The translations under genes and the position numbers were made by a program. This document shows positions 50,415 through 61,226 of a stretch of 64,000 nt of DNA, piece by piece. The stretch lies in NCBI RefSeq assembly GCF_000497045.1, contig NW_015961950.1, positions 440,553-504,552 on the forward strand, read 5' to 3'. A model generated the notes under the pieces. It made no database searches and was not told the origin of the DNA. It saw nothing but the letters and a program-made list of their open reading frames with translations. Position 1 is the stretch's first letter. Every line of letters starts with the position of its first letter. The stretch is from Kalmanozyma brasiliensis GHG001 (lineage: Eukaryota > Basidiomycota > Ustilaginomycetes > Ustilaginales).

Positions 50415-53400
50415 ATGATGCCCATGCAGCCACCACCTCAGCCGCCACATCAGTACTACAATTCTAACACAAGACCCGCAGCTCCTCCGATGATGAACGA
50501 CAGACAGGGTCCGGGCGCAGGGCCAGCTTCGAGGTATGCTGCCTCTTCGGCAGGATCCGCCGCGACGGGATTCTATCTTCCCAATGGAAATGGCAACAGT
50601 TCCCACGACTCGTATGCCTCGTCGCACCCTTCGACCTCGCCGCTCCCTGCCCTCTCTTCCCCACTTGGCGCGCCTTCTATCCGGCTGCCTGATGCTCCAT
50701 CTACAGGAGCGCGTTCCCTTTCGGGCAACCAGGACGCTTCCTTTGCTTCTTCGTCCGGCTCGTCTCAGCCATCCGCCTCCGGATCCAGGTATCGACGCGT
50801 GAGACCCGACACCGAAGAGATCCGACGCGTCGGTCGCTCCCACTATGTTGAACTGCTTGGCTTCCTCAAGAGCCACCTCACCAAGGTCGAGCAGACGCTC
50901 CCACGCTCCAACGCGCGTGAAAAGCTCACCCGCCTCAGCAAGCAGCAATTCACCGAGCTCTCGACCGACGTCTACGACGAGCTCATGCGACGCCAGAACA
51001 GCCTCAGAAACGGCAACAGTCAGCCCTTCCTTGCAGTTCGCGACGAATTCCACCCGAAACGCAATCAAGCCAGGCAGAAGCTCGCCACACTGCCCAAGAA
51101 CCGCTTCAAAGATCTGGCCTCGGATGTGTTCTTCGAGCTAGAGCGCAGGTTCCCAGAGCTCAAGCAAGAATACCGCCCAGAAGTCATCGCTCGCGAGCGA
51201 GAGATGGAACAGCAGATGCGCGACCAGGCCGAAGCTCTCCTGCAACGCAAGGACTCGAGAAGCCAAGCACAGCCTTCCACCTCGGATCGAATCGTGCCTG
51301 CTAAGAGCACCATGGTCGAAGAAGACCTTGCCGTCCCCTACTCGGCCAACGGCAGCTCTAAGCTCGGCGATCGCAGCATTGAGAACGAGTCTCCATTGGG
51401 CCGTGTCACTTCTCCAATACGCGACTCGATCGGCTCCAACGGATCCAACGGCGTCCCCGACAATCGCAGCACCAGATACAGTCAGGCCAGCAGCCTAGGT
51501 ACCGGCTTCTTCAACGGATACACCGGCAGCATCGCCGCAGGAAGCGTTGCGAGTCCCAATCTGGGCAGAGGCAGCGTCTTTGAAGCGTCAGACGCAGCCA
51601 CCGAGAAGATGCGTTCGGACTACGAGCTTCGCATCGCCAAGCTTCAACAACAGGTCAGCTCGCTCGAATCGCAAATGGCAGAAGCCGCTCCTCGCGCACG
51701 CAAAGCCGACGAGCTCGCGGGTCGATACGAAGAACTCGATCGACAGCTCAGTCTGCTCAGAAAGGAGCTCGACGATTCAAAGCAAAAGCATGAATCTGAC
51801 CGTGAATTGCATCGCACTTCCACCGCCCAGAGGGAGTCCGAGCTGGAATCCATCCGAAGGGAGCTGGCCGAGAAGGCCGACGCTGGTGGGCAAGCCGAAC
51901 TGGAGGCATTGCAGCAGAATCATTCGCAGCAAGCCGAAGTGGTCAACGAGCTGAAGCAAGAAGTCAGCACGCTCCTCGAAGAGCTTCGAGATCTGTCGAC
52001 GCGCAACGAGGAGATGCAAGCGGACAGGGACAACGATCTTGTGGTCATCAAGGATCTCGAAAGGCAGATGGCCAACTACAAGCGTCTCTACGAGGCAGCC
52101 AAGATCGAGTTGCGCAATCTCAAAGCCACCTCGCAGCTCTACGTCCAGCCGCCCAAAGCAGACGACTTGATGCCGGCCTCCGAGAAGGGGGCGATCGCTG
52201 ATGTCAACCTCACCGCGTTCCAAAGCTCGATCGACGAGCTGTTGGCCGCAGCTCGATACCGGACGCCGGGCAGTATCCTGCTGTCGATGAAGACAGTGGT
52301 GCTGGCGACCACGCTCGTGACGGATGACGTGTCCAAGTACGAACAGATTCCTGCCAACGTGGCCGAGCTCTCTAACGAGGAGCTAGACCAGCTGATGGCG
52401 CTCAAGTCCAAGTGCTCTGCGACGCTCAACAACCTCATGTCGGCGTGCCGAAACCACGCGTCGTCGCACGGTCTGTCGCCCGTCAGCTTGCTCGATGCCG
52501 CAGCTAGCCACGTTTCGGCGACAATCGTGGAGATGGTCAAGCTGCTCAAGGTGCGCAAAGCCAGCCGAGGGGAACCAGAAGATCTTTCGACGAGCTTCTC
52601 GGAAGACTCGGCGCCGACGCGACTTAGGCCGCTGCACATCAATACGCAATCGGCCAACCGAGAGGTGAGCGCGACGCTCTCGCCCAACCTTGCCAACCAG
52701 TCCAGCTTTGCCAACCTCAGTCTGGGCGAGGATCGGTTGTCTCCGCACATTCGAAGCGCTCCCACTATGGGACGCTACTCGCCCATCGGGTACAAGGCGG
52801 AGACGCTGCGAAAGGACTCGAGTGGAGACAACACGTGGCGCAGCCGGACGACGTCGGTCTCGTCGGTGGGCAGCGCGAATGCGAGCACGCCCAACATGGG
52901 CAGCAAGCCGCAGCTGTCCAACCTGTTTGGCACCAAGCGGTTTGCCGGCGAGCCGTTCCCGACGTCGGCGGATGCTTCGCTGTCGAGCAACGGTGCATCG
53001 CGGCAGCCAAGCGGACCGGCGTCGCCTTCGCCTCAGTCGAGCGACGATCAAGTGGTTCGATCCGAGACGTACGACAGCCTGGCCACGGTGACCTCTGCGA
53101 GCGGAAGCGGATTCGACGAGCCGAGCGGCGAAGAGAGCTGGGTGGAACTGCGCAACTACATTGACGTGCAGACGGAAGCGATTGTGCATTCGATCCAGGC
53201 GCTGCTGTCGGCGATCCGCGAGGGCGCGCAGGGCAACCAGCTGAGCGAGCACCTCACGCAGATCACCACCATCGTCTCGTCGATTGTGGCCATCTCGAAG
53301 GACAATCTGCCGGCGAGAAGCAAGCTGGAAGGAGAGAGGATTCTGGACGAGCTGACGGACAACTGCGACGAGCTGAGCGAGATGCAGAGCCACCAGATGT

Positions 53401-53504
53401 TTGACAAGACGACCAAGTCGAACATGGCCAGCGCATCGTATGGGGTTGCCAAGGGGCTGAAGGCGCTCAATGCGCTGTTCAACGATGTGGATCTGTCCAA
53501 CTAA
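50415..53504 (+). CDS. SPA2: Polarisome scaffold Spa2
   Basis: The protein has 1029 residues from ATG 50415. A Pro/Ser-rich head (1-125) precedes the paired Spa2-homology (GIT/SHD) repeats at about 137-255: YVELLGFLKSHLTKVEQTLP, REKLTRLSKQQFTELSTDVY, RNQARQKLATLPKNRFKDLA and SDVFFELERRFPELKQEY. A long coiled coil runs from about 395 to 585 (ELRIAKLQQQVSSLESQMAE and onward). A globular C-terminal domain near 610-720 and a last helical segment at about 910-1029 follow, between disordered Ser-rich linkers. Spa2 binds MAP kinase kinases and formin partners and marks sites of polar growth at the hyphal or bud tip. The domain order matches fungal Spa2, which is somewhat longer in yeast. There is no intron. 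Confidence 0.94.
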   Translation: MMPMQPPPQPPHQYYNSNTRPAAPPMMNDRQGPGAGPASRYAASSAGSAATGFYLPNGNGNSSHDSYASSHPSTSPLPALSSPLGAPSIRLPDAPSTGARSLSGNQDASFASSSGSSQPSASGSRYRRVRPDTEEIRRVGRSHYVELLGFLKSHLTKVEQTLPRSNAREKLTRLSKQQFTELSTDVYDELMRRQNSLRNGNSQPFLAVRDEFHPKRNQARQKLATLPKNRFKDLASDVFFELERRFPELKQEYRPEVIAREREMEQQMRDQAEALLQRKDSRSQAQPSTSDRIVPAKSTMVEEDLAVPYSANGSSKLGDRSIENESPLGRVTSPIRDSIGSNGSNGVPDNRSTRYSQASSLGTGFFNGYTGSIAAGSVASPNLGRGSVFEASDAATEKMRSDYELRIAKLQQQVSSLESQMAEAAPRARKADELAGRYEELDRQLSLLRKELDDSKQKHESDRELHRTSTAQRESELESIRRELAEKADAGGQAELEALQQNHSQQAEVVNELKQEVSTLLEELRDLSTRNEEMQADRDNDLVVIKDLERQMANYKRLYEAAKIELRNLKATSQLYVQPPKADDLMPASEKGAIADVNLTAFQSSIDELLAAARYRTPGSILLSMKTVVLATTLVTDDVSKYEQIPANVAELSNEELDQLMALKSKCSATLNNLMSACRNHASSHGLSPVSLLDAAASHVSATIVEMVKLLKVRKASRGEPEDLSTSFSEDSAPTRLRPLHINTQSANREVSATLSPNLANQSSFANLSLGEDRLSPHIRSAPTMGRYSPIGYKAETLRKDSSGDNTWRSRTTSVSSVGSANASTPNMGSKPQLSNLFGTKRFAGEPFPTSADASLSSNGASRQPSGPASPSPQSSDDQVVRSETYDSLATVTSASGSGFDEPSGEESWVELRNYIDVQTEAIVHSIQALLSAIREGAQGNQLSEHLTQITTIVSSIVAISKDNLPARSKLEGERILDELTDNCDELSEMQSHQMFDKTTKSNMASASYGVAKGLKALNALFNDVDLSN

Positions 53505-55033
53505 GAAGGAATGTACTTTTATCATTGGTATGGATACCGTATCTGTGGCATTGGAAGTCGCGTCTGGACCGATGAGGTGTGTCAAAGCAGCACATTGGAC
53601 AGGTGAAGTCAAGATTGTCAGTGGCGCCATCCGCAAATAGATAGCCTCAACCGACGTGTCGGTAGCACCTGTATTCTGGTTTGAGCTTCAGTGTTCGAGA
53701 AGTAAGCGGTGCCTGAGAGAAGGTGTAAAGTATCAAAGGCTGGTTCGCAACATAGGAAAGACGAGCTGGCCGTGTTTGTTGATGAATTAAATTTAATCCG
53801 AAAGCGCTGATCGTCGACGGATGACGTCGAAAAAGGCCACCGCCATCGAAGGTGCATCCGAGCCCAGATTACGGAGCGGACCAAAGAAATGCAATTCTTT
53901 TTTAGATTTAGAAAAATGGAGCAAGAGTGGGAGGAGAGGGTTGAAGTGCCTGAAAACGATGGCATGCGCTTGACGATCAGCATTGCCGGCTTTGCTTCCT
54001 CCCGGGTCAAGGTGGCTTCTGACTTGCAAATTCGTCTTCTTTTACAAAGTCGCATTGTGCTAGATATGCCTAGCGGAAGGATGCCGAAAGCGTGAGATGA
54101 CAAGCAGGAGATGATGTGATGGGCGCAAAGGGGCATGCTGGCCAATATCACAAAGCGGGAGAGGCGTGTGAGAGAGTGAGCGAGCGAGCGAGCGGAGGCT
54201 GGCTGAGCTGCAAGGTGGTGAATTACACGAGCATCGTCGGACCCAAATGCCCGCGTGAGCAAAGTCACATCACGCTCTGCTGCCGCGATTTTTCCTCCAC
54301 CTCTGCCTCAAGGAGAAGGAATCATCATGCATCGGAGCAGCAGCTCAACCGGCTCTTTTTTGAGAGGTGCAGGCACAGCCGCTCTCGCTCACACACACGC
54401 GCCTGTTCATGGCTATACAGTCGCGAGCTCTTCTCATCCTTCACCATCACAGACAGCTCTCCTCCCATCTAGCCTTCGGACAGTCATCGCCGAAATCGAA
54501 CACAATCGGTGGCCAGCATCGATCTTACCGTTTCAGTTCGGAACTCAGCGAGCTCGATAGTCGAGATACGGCCACACTAGCACAGCATTCTTCACAGAAG
54601 CTTCGAACTGCATACAGCCAGGCGCAGTCCATCTTCGTCCACTTTGCGACAGCGATCAGCGGTATCTCCCACATCGCAGCTCGACAGGAAGCTCTCCTGC
54701 TTACGTTGTCGTTCCTCGGCGCGCAAGGGCTCAGACCTCATTTCATTCACTTCTGCAACCAATCTCGATCCGGCTTTGAACGTCCATCTGCCTTGACTCT
54801 CCCGACTACATCGACTGCATCGCGGTAGAGCCCCTTTGCGTGCCAGAACACTTTTCACCATCCAGAGCGCATGATCGATTCAGCTACGAGCTTCATGCAC
54901 TAGACGGCATCGCGACACACAGTCCTGCATCCAGCACGTCCGACTACGCCAACCTCATCAGCATCGGCTGACGGCTCACAAGCCTGCGCTAATCGCTCCC
55001 ACCTCGGCTCACATACGCCCACCTCACGGCACC
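53505..55033. other. 1.5-kb intergenic region SPA2 to the zinc-finger gene
   Basis: No gene is supported. It contains the SPA2 3' flank, an A/T palindrome at 53786, purine-rich GAGC repeats near 54174-54193, and a C/T-rich leader for the next gene from about 54290. Confidence 0.45.
53786..53797. repeat. Perfect 12-nt A/T palindrome
   Basis: ATTAAATTTAAT is a perfect inverted repeat about 280 bp after the SPA2 stop, in an otherwise GC-rich context. It may be part of a 3'-end or AT-rich regulatory element. Confidence 0.4.
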
Positions 55034-57775
55034 ATGACGTCTGTGGGCAAAATGGCTCCGCAGAAGGACTTCATCCTCTTTGACGATCCAACTCCACCCA
55101 TCCCTCTCGACAAGACATCCACCCCTCCCTCTTTCGGAAACCTCGGTTCATTTGGCAAGCACCGCTCTCCTCAACAGTCGCCCGCCTTTGGAGATGATGT
55201 CGCCCAGTTACCAGACACCCTCGACGATCGAGGCGGCCCCCGGCGTAAGCGCCAAAAGAGTGAGCTCTACGCTGGCTCATCGTCATCCTATTCACGCTCC
55301 AGCAGAGAAGGTACCACTGGCTCATCGGGACACAACTCAACTGAGCGCACCACCCCTCCTGATCCGCCCAGTGGCAGTTTGGGAGCACCCATGCACGATC
55401 TCAATCTCGGTGAATCGATGCCTTCCCGCGGCTATGACCCAAACGCCGCCTCTGCTTTGGCATCACCAGCCTCTGCCGGCATGACTCGCGAGCAGCAGGA
55501 ACGCGTCAAGGCCCAGATCCGAGCAGAGCTAGCAGGTGTCGATACTCGTGCCTTCAAGGGACCCCTCAGGGACATCCTCCAAAAGCACGACTACACGCCT
55601 CGACCTGTCGACATGCAGACCAGTCCGCTCTCAGCATCCTCCGATCCCATGCAAGCAGGTGTCGCCCCCTCTTTCAGCCTCTTTCCCGACTACGAGCTCG
55701 CCGGTCAGCCACGGAGTCAGTCTGGTCAGCCTGTCAAGAGGGAACCCCAAGACCAGCTGAAGACGGATGAAGAAATGCCGCCGCTCACACAGCGACCGTC
55801 CGAGTTGCGCACTCGTAGCAGCACCTTCGAAGGCGGACTCGGCGCCATGTCGTACCCTCCCGCCCGTCATTCGCAAAGCTATTTGCCAGACTGGGCCCGT
55901 CAGACGGGTCAAAGCTCTCGCGATGTGCACTACCACCAACAGCAGCAACACCATCAGCAACAGCAACAACAGCACTATAGCCAGCAACGACCGCACATGC
56001 CGCCACCCATCATGTCGCAGAGTCAGCTGGCTCAGCGTGGCGGACCCGTCTCGATGGCCTCGGCTGAACACATCAGCGCGCCTGTGGGTGGATATGGCCC
56101 CGGCCCGGATGGACGACGACCTCTGAAGCGCGAATCCAGTGGTCTGACCGTCAGTCCTCAGGAAGCTTTCCTGGACTATGACGACGTTGAGAACGCTCTG
56201 TCGCACTCTGGGCTTGGCAAGATGCCGAGTCTCTTTGCCACGGTGCCACCCGGACTCTCGGACGCCAAACCCGGCCCTGGTCGCTACCAAGCCTCCCATA
56301 GTGGCACCAACACCCCTCGCATGATGTCGTCGCAGAACGTCCCGCGCGCCCGCTCTTCCACCGGCGAGCCCACTTACGCCGCTCGCCCAGTCCCTATGAG
56401 CCGCAACGACACTGCCCGCCCACATCACTATCAGAAGCGACCTGGCCCAACCGTCCAACAGGGGACCGGCAGCCGCTCCCCCTACCCAGGACATTCTGAC
56501 GGTCGCGGTTCCGCGAGCCAGTCCGGCTCTCAAAGCAGCCTCTTTAGCCCCGTCGACAGCGGTGACACGATCTCGACCGACGACGACGAGGACGAACGAC
56601 CCTACTACCCACCCAACATGCGTCCCAGTATGATCCGCGGTGGCCCCTCGAGTCTGTACCTGAACTATCCGACGAAAGCGGACGGTCGCGTGTCCGCTTC
56701 GCCGTCTGCACTGCCGCGACCGTTGCTGGGTAAAGAACGAACGTCGAGCAGCGGCCCGAATGGCGCCTGGTCGCACGTGCGCAACGAACCGTGGGCGTTG
56801 AGGCAGGCGCACATGCAGCCGCGCTTTTCCGACGTGTCTGCGAGTAGTAGCGACTCTGATGATGACAGGAGCGGAAGGAGGTGGCATCGACAGGAACGTA
56901 GTGCGTATCCGCATCATCATCACTATCCGCAGTATCAGCAACCGCATTCGAGACAGTCGCCGCTCGACCCGCGCACCGCACAACGCCCGCCGCTGCCGCA
57001 CCACCAGTCTTCGTCCGAGGATGTGGACGACACCGATCGGCAGTATGGACGGCCCTACCCACCGCGACACGACTCGAGGTCGCACATGCCCGGCGCGCTG
57101 GGTGGCTACGGGTACATTCCTGGTAGCCAAGAGTCGGGTCTCAGCGTGGCCCCTCCCCACCGGGACGAAGGCAGCATTAGCCCGTCCATCCGGCGTTCGG
57201 CACCGGAACCTCCACCGCTGCTCACCGCTCGACCCGCGCCCACCGCCGCACCTGCCCGTGCACCACCCAGCTCCACCGACAGCCTCCCCATCAAGGACGA
57301 TCGCATCGAAACCGGTGGTGACGCAGAAGACTCCGAGACGGGCACCAACAGCAACGCTGGCAACGAAAGCGATTACGAAGACTCGCCCGAGACCCACCCC
57401 AAGAAACCCGCGTCCGAACCTAAGCCGCGCACCTCGTCGAATGGGAGCAATGCCAAACCGGGCGGCATCCCCGCAACGGATGGCACGACAAAGTGCGACT
57501 ACGTAAGCCCTATTACGCACATTGCGTGCCAAACGGCGTTCCATCGCCCATACGATCTGGCCAGGCACAGGGAGACCATCCACGCCAGGGAGGAAGCGGG
57601 CTTCATGAGGGAAGGAAAGTTGAAACTCCAAGACTGCGTCGTGTTGGGCAAAGAGGTGGATCCGAAAAAGAGCACCGCGGTCGTCGAGTGGAAGTGCAAG
57701 ACGTGTGGAGCGAACTTTAGTCGCAAGGACGCTATGCTGCGGCACGAGAGGTTGAGACATAATGCTGCCAAGTAG
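55034..57775 (+). CDS. C2H2 zinc-finger transcription factor, Rpn4-like finger arrangement
   Basis: The protein has 913 residues from ATG 55034 (a second ATG is at codon 7). Almost the whole protein is Ser/Pro/Gln/His-rich and disordered, with a mixed Gln/His run near residues 303-318. Two zinc fingers close the C terminus. The first (from Cys821) is unusual, Cys-x10-Cys-x12-His-x4-His, and contains FHRPYDLARHRETIHA. The second (from Cys888) is canonical, Cys-x2-Cys-x12-His-x4-His (CKTCGANFSRKDAMLRHERL). A widely spaced first finger with a YDL-RH-TIH core followed by a regular finger is the arrangement of fungal Rpn4-type proteasome-gene regulators; that identity is an inference. Two long disordered acidic patches could serve as activation domains. 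Confidence 0.8.
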   Translation: MTSVGKMAPQKDFILFDDPTPPIPLDKTSTPPSFGNLGSFGKHRSPQQSPAFGDDVAQLPDTLDDRGGPRRKRQKSELYAGSSSSYSRSSREGTTGSSGHNSTERTTPPDPPSGSLGAPMHDLNLGESMPSRGYDPNAASALASPASAGMTREQQERVKAQIRAELAGVDTRAFKGPLRDILQKHDYTPRPVDMQTSPLSASSDPMQAGVAPSFSLFPDYELAGQPRSQSGQPVKREPQDQLKTDEEMPPLTQRPSELRTRSSTFEGGLGAMSYPPARHSQSYLPDWARQTGQSSRDVHYHQQQQHHQQQQQQHYSQQRPHMPPPIMSQSQLAQRGGPVSMASAEHISAPVGGYGPGPDGRRPLKRESSGLTVSPQEAFLDYDDVENALSHSGLGKMPSLFATVPPGLSDAKPGPGRYQASHSGTNTPRMMSSQNVPRARSSTGEPTYAARPVPMSRNDTARPHHYQKRPGPTVQQGTGSRSPYPGHSDGRGSASQSGSQSSLFSPVDSGDTISTDDDEDERPYYPPNMRPSMIRGGPSSLYLNYPTKADGRVSASPSALPRPLLGKERTSSSGPNGAWSHVRNEPWALRQAHMQPRFSDVSASSSDSDDDRSGRRWHRQERSAYPHHHHYPQYQQPHSRQSPLDPRTAQRPPLPHHQSSSEDVDDTDRQYGRPYPPRHDSRSHMPGALGGYGYIPGSQESGLSVAPPHRDEGSISPSIRRSAPEPPPLLTARPAPTAAPARAPPSSTDSLPIKDDRIETGGDAEDSETGTNSNAGNESDYEDSPETHPKKPASEPKPRTSSNGSNAKPGGIPATDGTTKCDYVSPITHIACQTAFHRPYDLARHRETIHAREEAGFMREGKLKLQDCVVLGKEVDPKKSTAVVEWKCKTCGANFSRKDAMLRHERLRHNAAK
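55934..55987 (+). repeat. CAG/CAA/CAC repeat encoding a Gln/His run
   Basis: Mixed CAG, CAA, CAC and CAT codons give an alternating polyglutamine/histidine stretch in the disordered region of the zinc-finger protein. The codon mixing suggests it is maintained at the protein level. Confidence 0.7.
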
Positions 57776-58134
57776 CGAGGCAATAGATTCAACCACACTT
57801 TTGCTCACCGCTAGACTCAATCGCGCTTTGCTCATTACGCCAACGATGTATGATGAGATGCCATGTCGCGGCACGAGGTCAGAGACAAGAGAGAGAGAGA
57901 TGTTCGATGTGTGAGAGCTTGTTCCGGCTCGCCTGAGGCGTTGGTCAGCCAGACTTTGTGGTTGCACGAGAGAGGGCGAAAGGAGACCCTTCCAGACCGA
58001 AGACGCGCAGACTGGTCGACTCTCACCACCCAAGACAAGCGCGCCATTGCTCCTTCGTCAGGCTTAAAAAGTGCGGTGCTTCTGACTGTTCGATTGAGAT
58101 TGAGATGCGAGAAATGAGACAGGCGAGTGTGGAA
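57776..58134. other. Convergent gap, zinc-finger gene / branching enzyme
   Basis: The 359 bp between two convergent stops contain both 3' flanks and a GA repeat near 57888-57899. No gene is seen. Confidence 0.45.
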
Positions 58135-60216
58135 TCAGCCGGCGCGGTACAGCACAATGGCGCTGCGACTCGGCAGGTAGAGCTGCACAAAGTTTCGGCG
58201 ACCATTCCACTCCATGTCCGTGGAAAAGTATTCGGTTGCGTGATCGACGCGCCCGTGTCCGCCGAGGTCCTTGGCATCCGTGTCGAGCAGCACCTTGTAC
58301 TTTCCAGGAACGTCAACACCGATTCGGTAATCCGTATAACTCTGGGTGGGGTGCCAGTTGAAGACGAACAGCAGACCGGCACGTTCGAATGCCACCACTC
58401 GATCGGATTCGTGCTTGAGACTGATGTACGCCTGCGGTGCGGCCAACCACTTGGCGTGCTCCTCGGCGTTGTTCATCGCCGCATCAAAGCGATACAGATA
58501 CTGATACCTCAACAGTGTATCGTCAACGAGGTTGAACTGGCGACGTGCGTAGTGGAACGAGTTGCCGTTGCCCTCCCGTGGGAAATCAAGCCATTCCGGA
58601 TGCCCAAATTCGTTGCCGATAAAGTTGAGGTATCCCTCACCACCCAACGCGTGCGTGATGAGCCGGATCATCTTGTGAAACGCCAACCCGCGATCGATGA
58701 CCCCCGTCCGCTCGGTCAGGTCCGACATGTTGGTATACATCTCCTTGTCCATCAACCAGAACGCCACCGTCTTATCGCCCACCAGCGCCTGATCGTGCGA
58801 CTCGGCATAGGCAATCGACTTTTCCAGATGGCGTCGGTTGGTGAGGGTGAAACAGATGTTGCCGAAATCCCAGTCTTCGTCGCGCGACTCTTTGAGCAGT
58901 TTGATCCACATATCCGGCACAGCCATGGACAATCTATAATCGAAGCCGACGCCGCCCTCGGAGACGGGTCGGCAGAGGGCGGGCATGCCAGAGACGTCTT
59001 CGGCAATGGTGATGGCGGACGGGTTGACATCGTGGATCAGTCGGTTGGCAAGCATAAGGTAGACCACAGCTTCAACGTCGACGCTGGGACCAAAGTACTC
59101 GTGGTATCCTCCGCTGAATCCCGTGCCGATGCCGTGGTGGGTGTACAGCATCGAAGTGACACCGTCGAATCGGAAACCGTCAAATCCATACTCGTCCATC
59201 CAGAAGAGACAGTTGCTGAGGAGGAAGCGGAGCACCTCGTGATGGCCGTAGTTGAACAGACGCGAGTCCCACAGTTCGTGTCGACCTTTGGCGCCTTCGT
59301 GAAAGTAGAGGTGGTCCGTGCCGTCAAACATGTTGAGACCATCGAGAACGTTCTTGCACGCATGGCTGTGCACGATGTCGAGCAGCACGGTGATGCCCAA
59401 CGAATGCGCCGTGTCGATGAGCTCCTTGAGATCCTCGGGATTGCCGTATCGCGACGAGGCGGCGAAGAAGTTGGTCACCTGATAGCCGAACGATGCGTAG
59501 TAGGCGTGTTCCTGGATGGCCATGAGCTGGATGGTATTGTATCCGAGCTCTTTGATTCGTGGGAGGACGTTGCGGGTGAATTCCTTGAATTGACCGACCT
59601 TGGGTTCGGGCGTGGCGATGCCAACGTGCGCCTCGTAGACCTTGATGTTGGTGGGCGCGGGAGGCTTGGCGTGGCGCATGGTGTAGCGTTCCGAGGTCGG
59701 CGGGTTCCAGAAGCGCGCATCGTAGACGGGCGAGACGGAAAGGTCCTGGGTGACACGCAGGATCCATGCTGGCAGCCGCTCGATGCGCTCTCCGGAGGGG
59801 AGCACCATCGAGATCTTGATCTTGGAATCGTGCGGAATGGCGCATTGCCCGTTGACGCCGGGAATGCTGATGTGCCACTTGCCGAAGGAGTCCTTGGTCA
59901 TCTTGTGTGTGTCGCGCGACCAACCGTTGAAGTCGCCGATGAGCGCCGCTTCGACTGCGTTTGGCGCCCACTCGATGTATTGGACTGTTTGGGACTTGGG
60001 ATCGATCTGGAAGCCCATGTTGCGGTAGGAGCGGGCGAAGTTTTCGAGGCCGCCCTCGGTGGAGTTGATCTTGGACAGCCAGTCATTGTACAGGGCGTAG
60101 CGCTCGCGAAGGGCGGGCACGAAGGGCTCGAGCCATGGATCGCCGCCGACGACACCCGTGCCATCGGTCGCTTTCGAGTAGTTGATGGGCGCCGGGGCCG
60201 AGCAAGTTGCTGCCAT
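58135..60216 (-). CDS. GLC3: 1,4-alpha-glucan (glycogen) branching enzyme
   Basis: The protein has 693 residues from ATG 60216 ([20 protein letters not shown]). The N-terminal CBM48 region has [20 protein letters not shown] and is followed by [15 protein letters not shown]. The GH13 barrel shows all four regions: [22 protein letters not shown] with nucleophile Asp351, AEDVSGMP with acid Glu406, and [11 protein letters not shown] with Asp475. The C terminus carries [20 protein letters not shown]. It moves alpha-1,4 glucan chains onto alpha-1,6 positions in cytosolic glycogen synthesis. Its size matches yeast Glc3 (704 residues). Confidence 0.97.
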   Translation of the reverse strand: MAATCSAPAPINYSKATDGTGVVGGDPWLEPFVPALRERYALYNDWLSKINSTEGGLENFARSYRNMGFQIDPKSQTVQYIEWAPNAVEAALIGDFNGWSRDTHKMTKDSFGKWHISIPGVNGQCAIPHDSKIKISMVLPSGERIERLPAWILRVTQDLSVSPVYDARFWNPPTSERYTMRHAKPPAPTNIKVYEAHVGIATPEPKVGQFKEFTRNVLPRIKELGYNTIQLMAIQEHAYYASFGYQVTNFFAASSRYGNPEDLKELIDTAHSLGITVLLDIVHSHACKNVLDGLNMFDGTDHLYFHEGAKGRHELWDSRLFNYGHHEVLRFLLSNCLFWMDEYGFDGFRFDGVTSMLYTHHGIGTGFSGGYHEYFGPSVDVEAVVYLMLANRLIHDVNPSAITIAEDVSGMPALCRPVSEGGVGFDYRLSMAVPDMWIKLLKESRDEDWDFGNICFTLTNRRHLEKSIAYAESHDQALVGDKTVAFWLMDKEMYTNMSDLTERTGVIDRGLAFHKMIRLITHALGGEGYLNFIGNEFGHPEWLDFPREGNGNSFHYARRQFNLVDDTLLRYQYLYRFDAAMNNAEEHAKWLAAPQAYISLKHESDRVVAFERAGLLFVFNWHPTQSYTDYRIGVDVPGKYKVLLDTDAKDLGGHGRVDHATEYFSTDMEWNGRRNFVQLYLPSRSAIVLYRAG

Positions 60217-60971
60217 GATGGAGGCGGTTGTGTCTGCGTGCAAGAGATTCGAAGATGAAAAAAGACAGAGGCGGACGTTCTCTTGTCTATCTCAGCTGTC
60301 TTCGGATGCGGTGATGGTAGGAAGAACAGGATGATGGCTCAAGTGATGCGTATATGTGAATGACCTTGTGACCATTGCCACCTCGAGCACAATGAGAAAG
60401 AGTGGAGCTGCAGAATTCCAAGTTGGACCGTGCTCAGCGTGCAACCTTATCGACCAAAAGTCACAGTGCCAAATTCCAAGGATGCGGGGCCCAAAAGTTT
60501 CTCATCAGCTGCCCACGAAACTTCTTGCCTCTTGACGACAATGACGCCGTCTGCTCTTCAAGCCGAGGTTCGCATCGGATACGGGCCATCAAAAGTCGCC
60601 GTTCTCCCCGTCTGCCTTGCACAGCAAGACTCTCTCGCAGCCGTTTCGGTGCCCGGTCGGAGTCGATAGCTTGGTTCTGACTTACTCTCCAACGTGGCGT
60701 CAGGACCTGGCAAGCGACACCGTGCGAACCATGTGGCTACAGTCGAACGACCGCCTCTAATCGATCATGTCTATTGCACCCCTCCATTGCGTTGTCTTGT
60801 CAGTCGCAATCTGTTCCAGGCGCTCTAGTGGCGGGATGTAAGCGCCAAGTGTGCGACTTCGAACTCACCCTGCAACGGCCTGCGAAAGTCTGGTGGGCTG
60901 TGAAGAGCCGAGGCTGTCCTTGCTGATCAATAAACAATATATTTGCAACACCCAGCTGGGATGTCATCAAA
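60217..60971. other. Upstream region of GLC3 and 5' flank of tRNA-Thr
   Basis: These 755 bp hold the minus-strand GLC3 promoter (about 60217-60600) and the flank of the tRNA, with a TATA-like A/T element at 60938. No protein gene is supported. Confidence 0.45.
60938..60946 (+). promoter_or_regulatory. TATA-like element upstream of tRNA-Thr
   Basis: AATATATTT lies 26-34 nt before the 5' end of the tRNA in a GC-rich neighbourhood. Some fungi require an upstream TATA element for tRNA transcription, which this position would fit. Confidence 0.5.
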
Positions 60972-61043
60972 GCCTCCTTAGCTCAGCGGTAGAGCACTTC
61001 ACTAGTAATGAAGAGGTCAGTCGTTCGAGTCGGCTAGGAGGCA
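60972..61043 (+). tRNA. tRNA-Thr (anticodon AGT), no intron
   Basis: A 72-nt cloverleaf folds completely. The acceptor GCCTCCT pairs with AGGAGGC, the D arm is GCTC-AGCGGTA-GAGC, and the anticodon stem CTTCA/TGAAG holds loop CTAGTAA (anticodon AGT, read as IGU for threonine). The variable loop is AGGTC, and the T arm AGTCG-TTCGAGT-CGGCT has one G-U pair. The discriminator is A. CCA is not encoded, as in eukaryotes. The internal A and B boxes (TAGCTCAGCGGT and GTTCGAGTC) are in place. Confidence 0.95.
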
Positions 61044-61049
61044 TTTTTT
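61044..61049 (+). terminator. Pol III terminator of tRNA-Thr
   Basis: Six T residues directly follow the discriminator base, the standard RNA polymerase III stop; a second, longer T run lies at about 61072-61080. Confidence 0.8.
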
Positions 61050-61226
61050 GACGACTCTTTCTCGCGTCGACTTTTTTTTTGCCCACGTCGACCTTCTTTG
61101 GCGATACTTTTGATGGACCCGCTGAATCTTTCTGTCGAGGACCATCACACTTCTCTGCGATTGGCATGTCGATTGCGTCGATAGAGATGAATGGTGGTGC
61201 GAATCTGACCTGTCTCCGTTCCTGCA

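Noticed and set aside
55631..58033. An 800-codon open frame antisense to the zinc-finger gene
   Set aside because: Arg/Val/Ala-rich shadow frame opposite a plausible low-complexity protein; no start context or domain.
57958..60258. A 766-codon open frame antisense to the branching enzyme
   Set aside because: It lies almost entirely opposite an excellent GH13 gene and its product has no recognisable motif.
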